From: JBFHRE01 sp036745195 | Lineage (GTDB): Bacteria > Actinomycetota > Acidimicrobiia > Spongiisociales > ZC4RG35 | DNA: 39,200 bases | Assembly (NCBI GenBank): GCA_036745195.1 | Contig: DAIOGO010000008.1 | Coordinates: 1 to 39,200, forward strand | Direction of reading: 5' to 3' | Shown: positions 38,605 to 39,200 of the stretch, piece by piece | How positions within the stretch are numbered: the stretch's first letter is position 1 | How the letters are laid out: each line of letters opens with the position of its first letter | Notes under the pieces: model-generated | Databases searched by the model: none | The model's input: only the letters and a program-made list of their open reading frames with translations | Told to the model about the DNA's origin: nothing | Made by a program: the position numbers and the translations under genes

Positions 38605-39170
38605 ACCTCGGCCCACCAACGGCGGACCCGCTCCGCCACCTCATGGTGAGTCCCCTCCGTCGAGATGATGTGCCTTCCCACCTGCCGCCATTCGGCCCGG
38701 GTGGGCTGGCGGGACATCCGTCTTGCCACCTCGTGGGGATCCATCCCTCGGGCCACCAACCGGCGAAGCCGTTCCCGATCGTCGAGATCGGCCACGATGG
38801 TCATCGCCTCGCCGACGCCGAGGAGGTCGTGGGGAACCGAGAGTTCCACCACCAGTTCCCGGGCCGGGCTGGCGGCGATCTCACGGAGGATGGTGAGGGC
38901 GACCTCGGGGTGGACGATCGCTTCCAGTTCTGCCAGCGCCTCCGGATCGGCGAACACGATGGTGGCCAGCCCCGCCCGGTCGACCCTGCCTTCGACGATC
39001 ACCTCGGGCCAGCGGCGGGCGACGGCGGCGAAACCGGGACCGTCGGGTTCGTAGACCCGGTGGGCGACGGCGTCGGCGTCGATGGCGGCAAAGCCGAGCA
39101 ACTCGAGCTGACGGCGAATCGTGCTCTTACCCGAGCCGATCCCGCCGGTGAGGATCCACACACGGGGCAT
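38583..39170 (-). CDS. coaE: Dephospho-CoA kinase
   Basis: Last step of coenzyme A synthesis, phosphorylating the 3'-hydroxyl of dephospho-CoA. P-loop kinase with Walker A GGIGSGKST near residue 9, the DADAVAH substrate motif near 31, IVHPEV near 85 and a lid RMSRQPTRAEW. Length 195 aa. A TAGCGT box ends 6 nt before the ATG. In many actinobacteria coaE lies elsewhere (near rpsA/uvrB), so this position next to ispG is of minor note. Confidence 0.95.
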   Translation of the reverse strand: MPRVWILTGGIGSGKSTIRRQLELLGFAAIDADAVAHRVYEPDGPGFAAVARRWPEVIVEGRVDRAGLATIVFADPEALAELEAIVHPEVALTILREIAASPARELVVELSVPHDLLGVGEAMTIVADLDDRERLRRLVARGMDPHEVARRMSRQPTRAEWRQVGRHIISTEGTHHEVAERVRRWWAEVQGLEPG

Positions 39171-39176
39171 GGGGTG

Positions 39177-39182
39177 ACGCTA
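39177..39182 (-). promoter_or_regulatory. -10 box for coaE
   Basis: TAGCGT on the minus strand ends 6 nt before the coaE ATG. Confidence 0.45.
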
Positions 39183-39200
39183 GTGGCCGGGTCGGCGGGC

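Overview
This is a GC-rich window (roughly two thirds G+C by eye) from a chromosome of the Actinomycetota. Gene order matches the conserved actinobacterial core: smc-ftsY, then ffh-rpsP-KH-rimM-trmD-rplS-lepB-DUF2469-yraN-comM-dprA, then a WhiG/FliA-type sigma factor ahead of rpsB-tsf-pyrH-frr-cdsA, then dxr-rseP-ispG. The short EF-Ts, the ETF operon and the divergence from Streptomyces and Mycobacterium proteins suggest a deep branch such as Acidimicrobiia. That placement is inference.

Layout. 1-3734: 3' part of smc, ftsY and cdd. 3735-5169: a PPK2 polyphosphate kinase gene flanked on both sides by unusual heptanucleotide-phased repeat blocks. 5170-8239 (minus): etfB, etfA and a FAD-dependent dehydrogenase in one overlapping operon. 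8373-10181: a membrane-anchored, Thr-rich protein with propeller-like repeats. 10186-13568 (minus): a pyrimidine-salvage operon, upp - alkyltransferase-like protein - deoB - deoA, every junction tight or overlapping. 13618-17820: a dienelactone-hydrolase-family protein, PEP carboxylase and a membrane protein with a degenerate kinase-ATPase-like end. 17851-25370: SRP, ribosome and tRNA/rRNA-maturation genes, interrupted by a lipoprotein and a LuxR-type two-component pair. 25372-25688 (minus): two very small genes. 25758-29104: enoyl-CoA hydratase, comM, dprA and DUF2200. 29166-30005 (minus): a diverged protein-kinase-fold gene. 30203-38604: sigma factor, translation genes, phospholipid synthesis (cdsA), two MEP isoprenoid genes (dxr, ispG) and a site-2 protease. 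coaE closes the window on the minus strand.

Two whole-window signals stand out. First, three intergenic spacers (near 3.8, 4.7-5.2 and 30.1 kb) hold mosaics of different short words that all keep a 7-nt period and share words such as GCGCATG/ACGCATG. Second, about fourteen genes at operon heads have a TANNNT box ending 6-8 nt before the start codon, the arrangement expected for leaderless transcripts. Genes with longer leaders (etfB, rplS, rpsB) instead carry Shine-Dalgarno sequences. I found no rRNA, tRNA, CRISPR array, insertion sequence or prophage.
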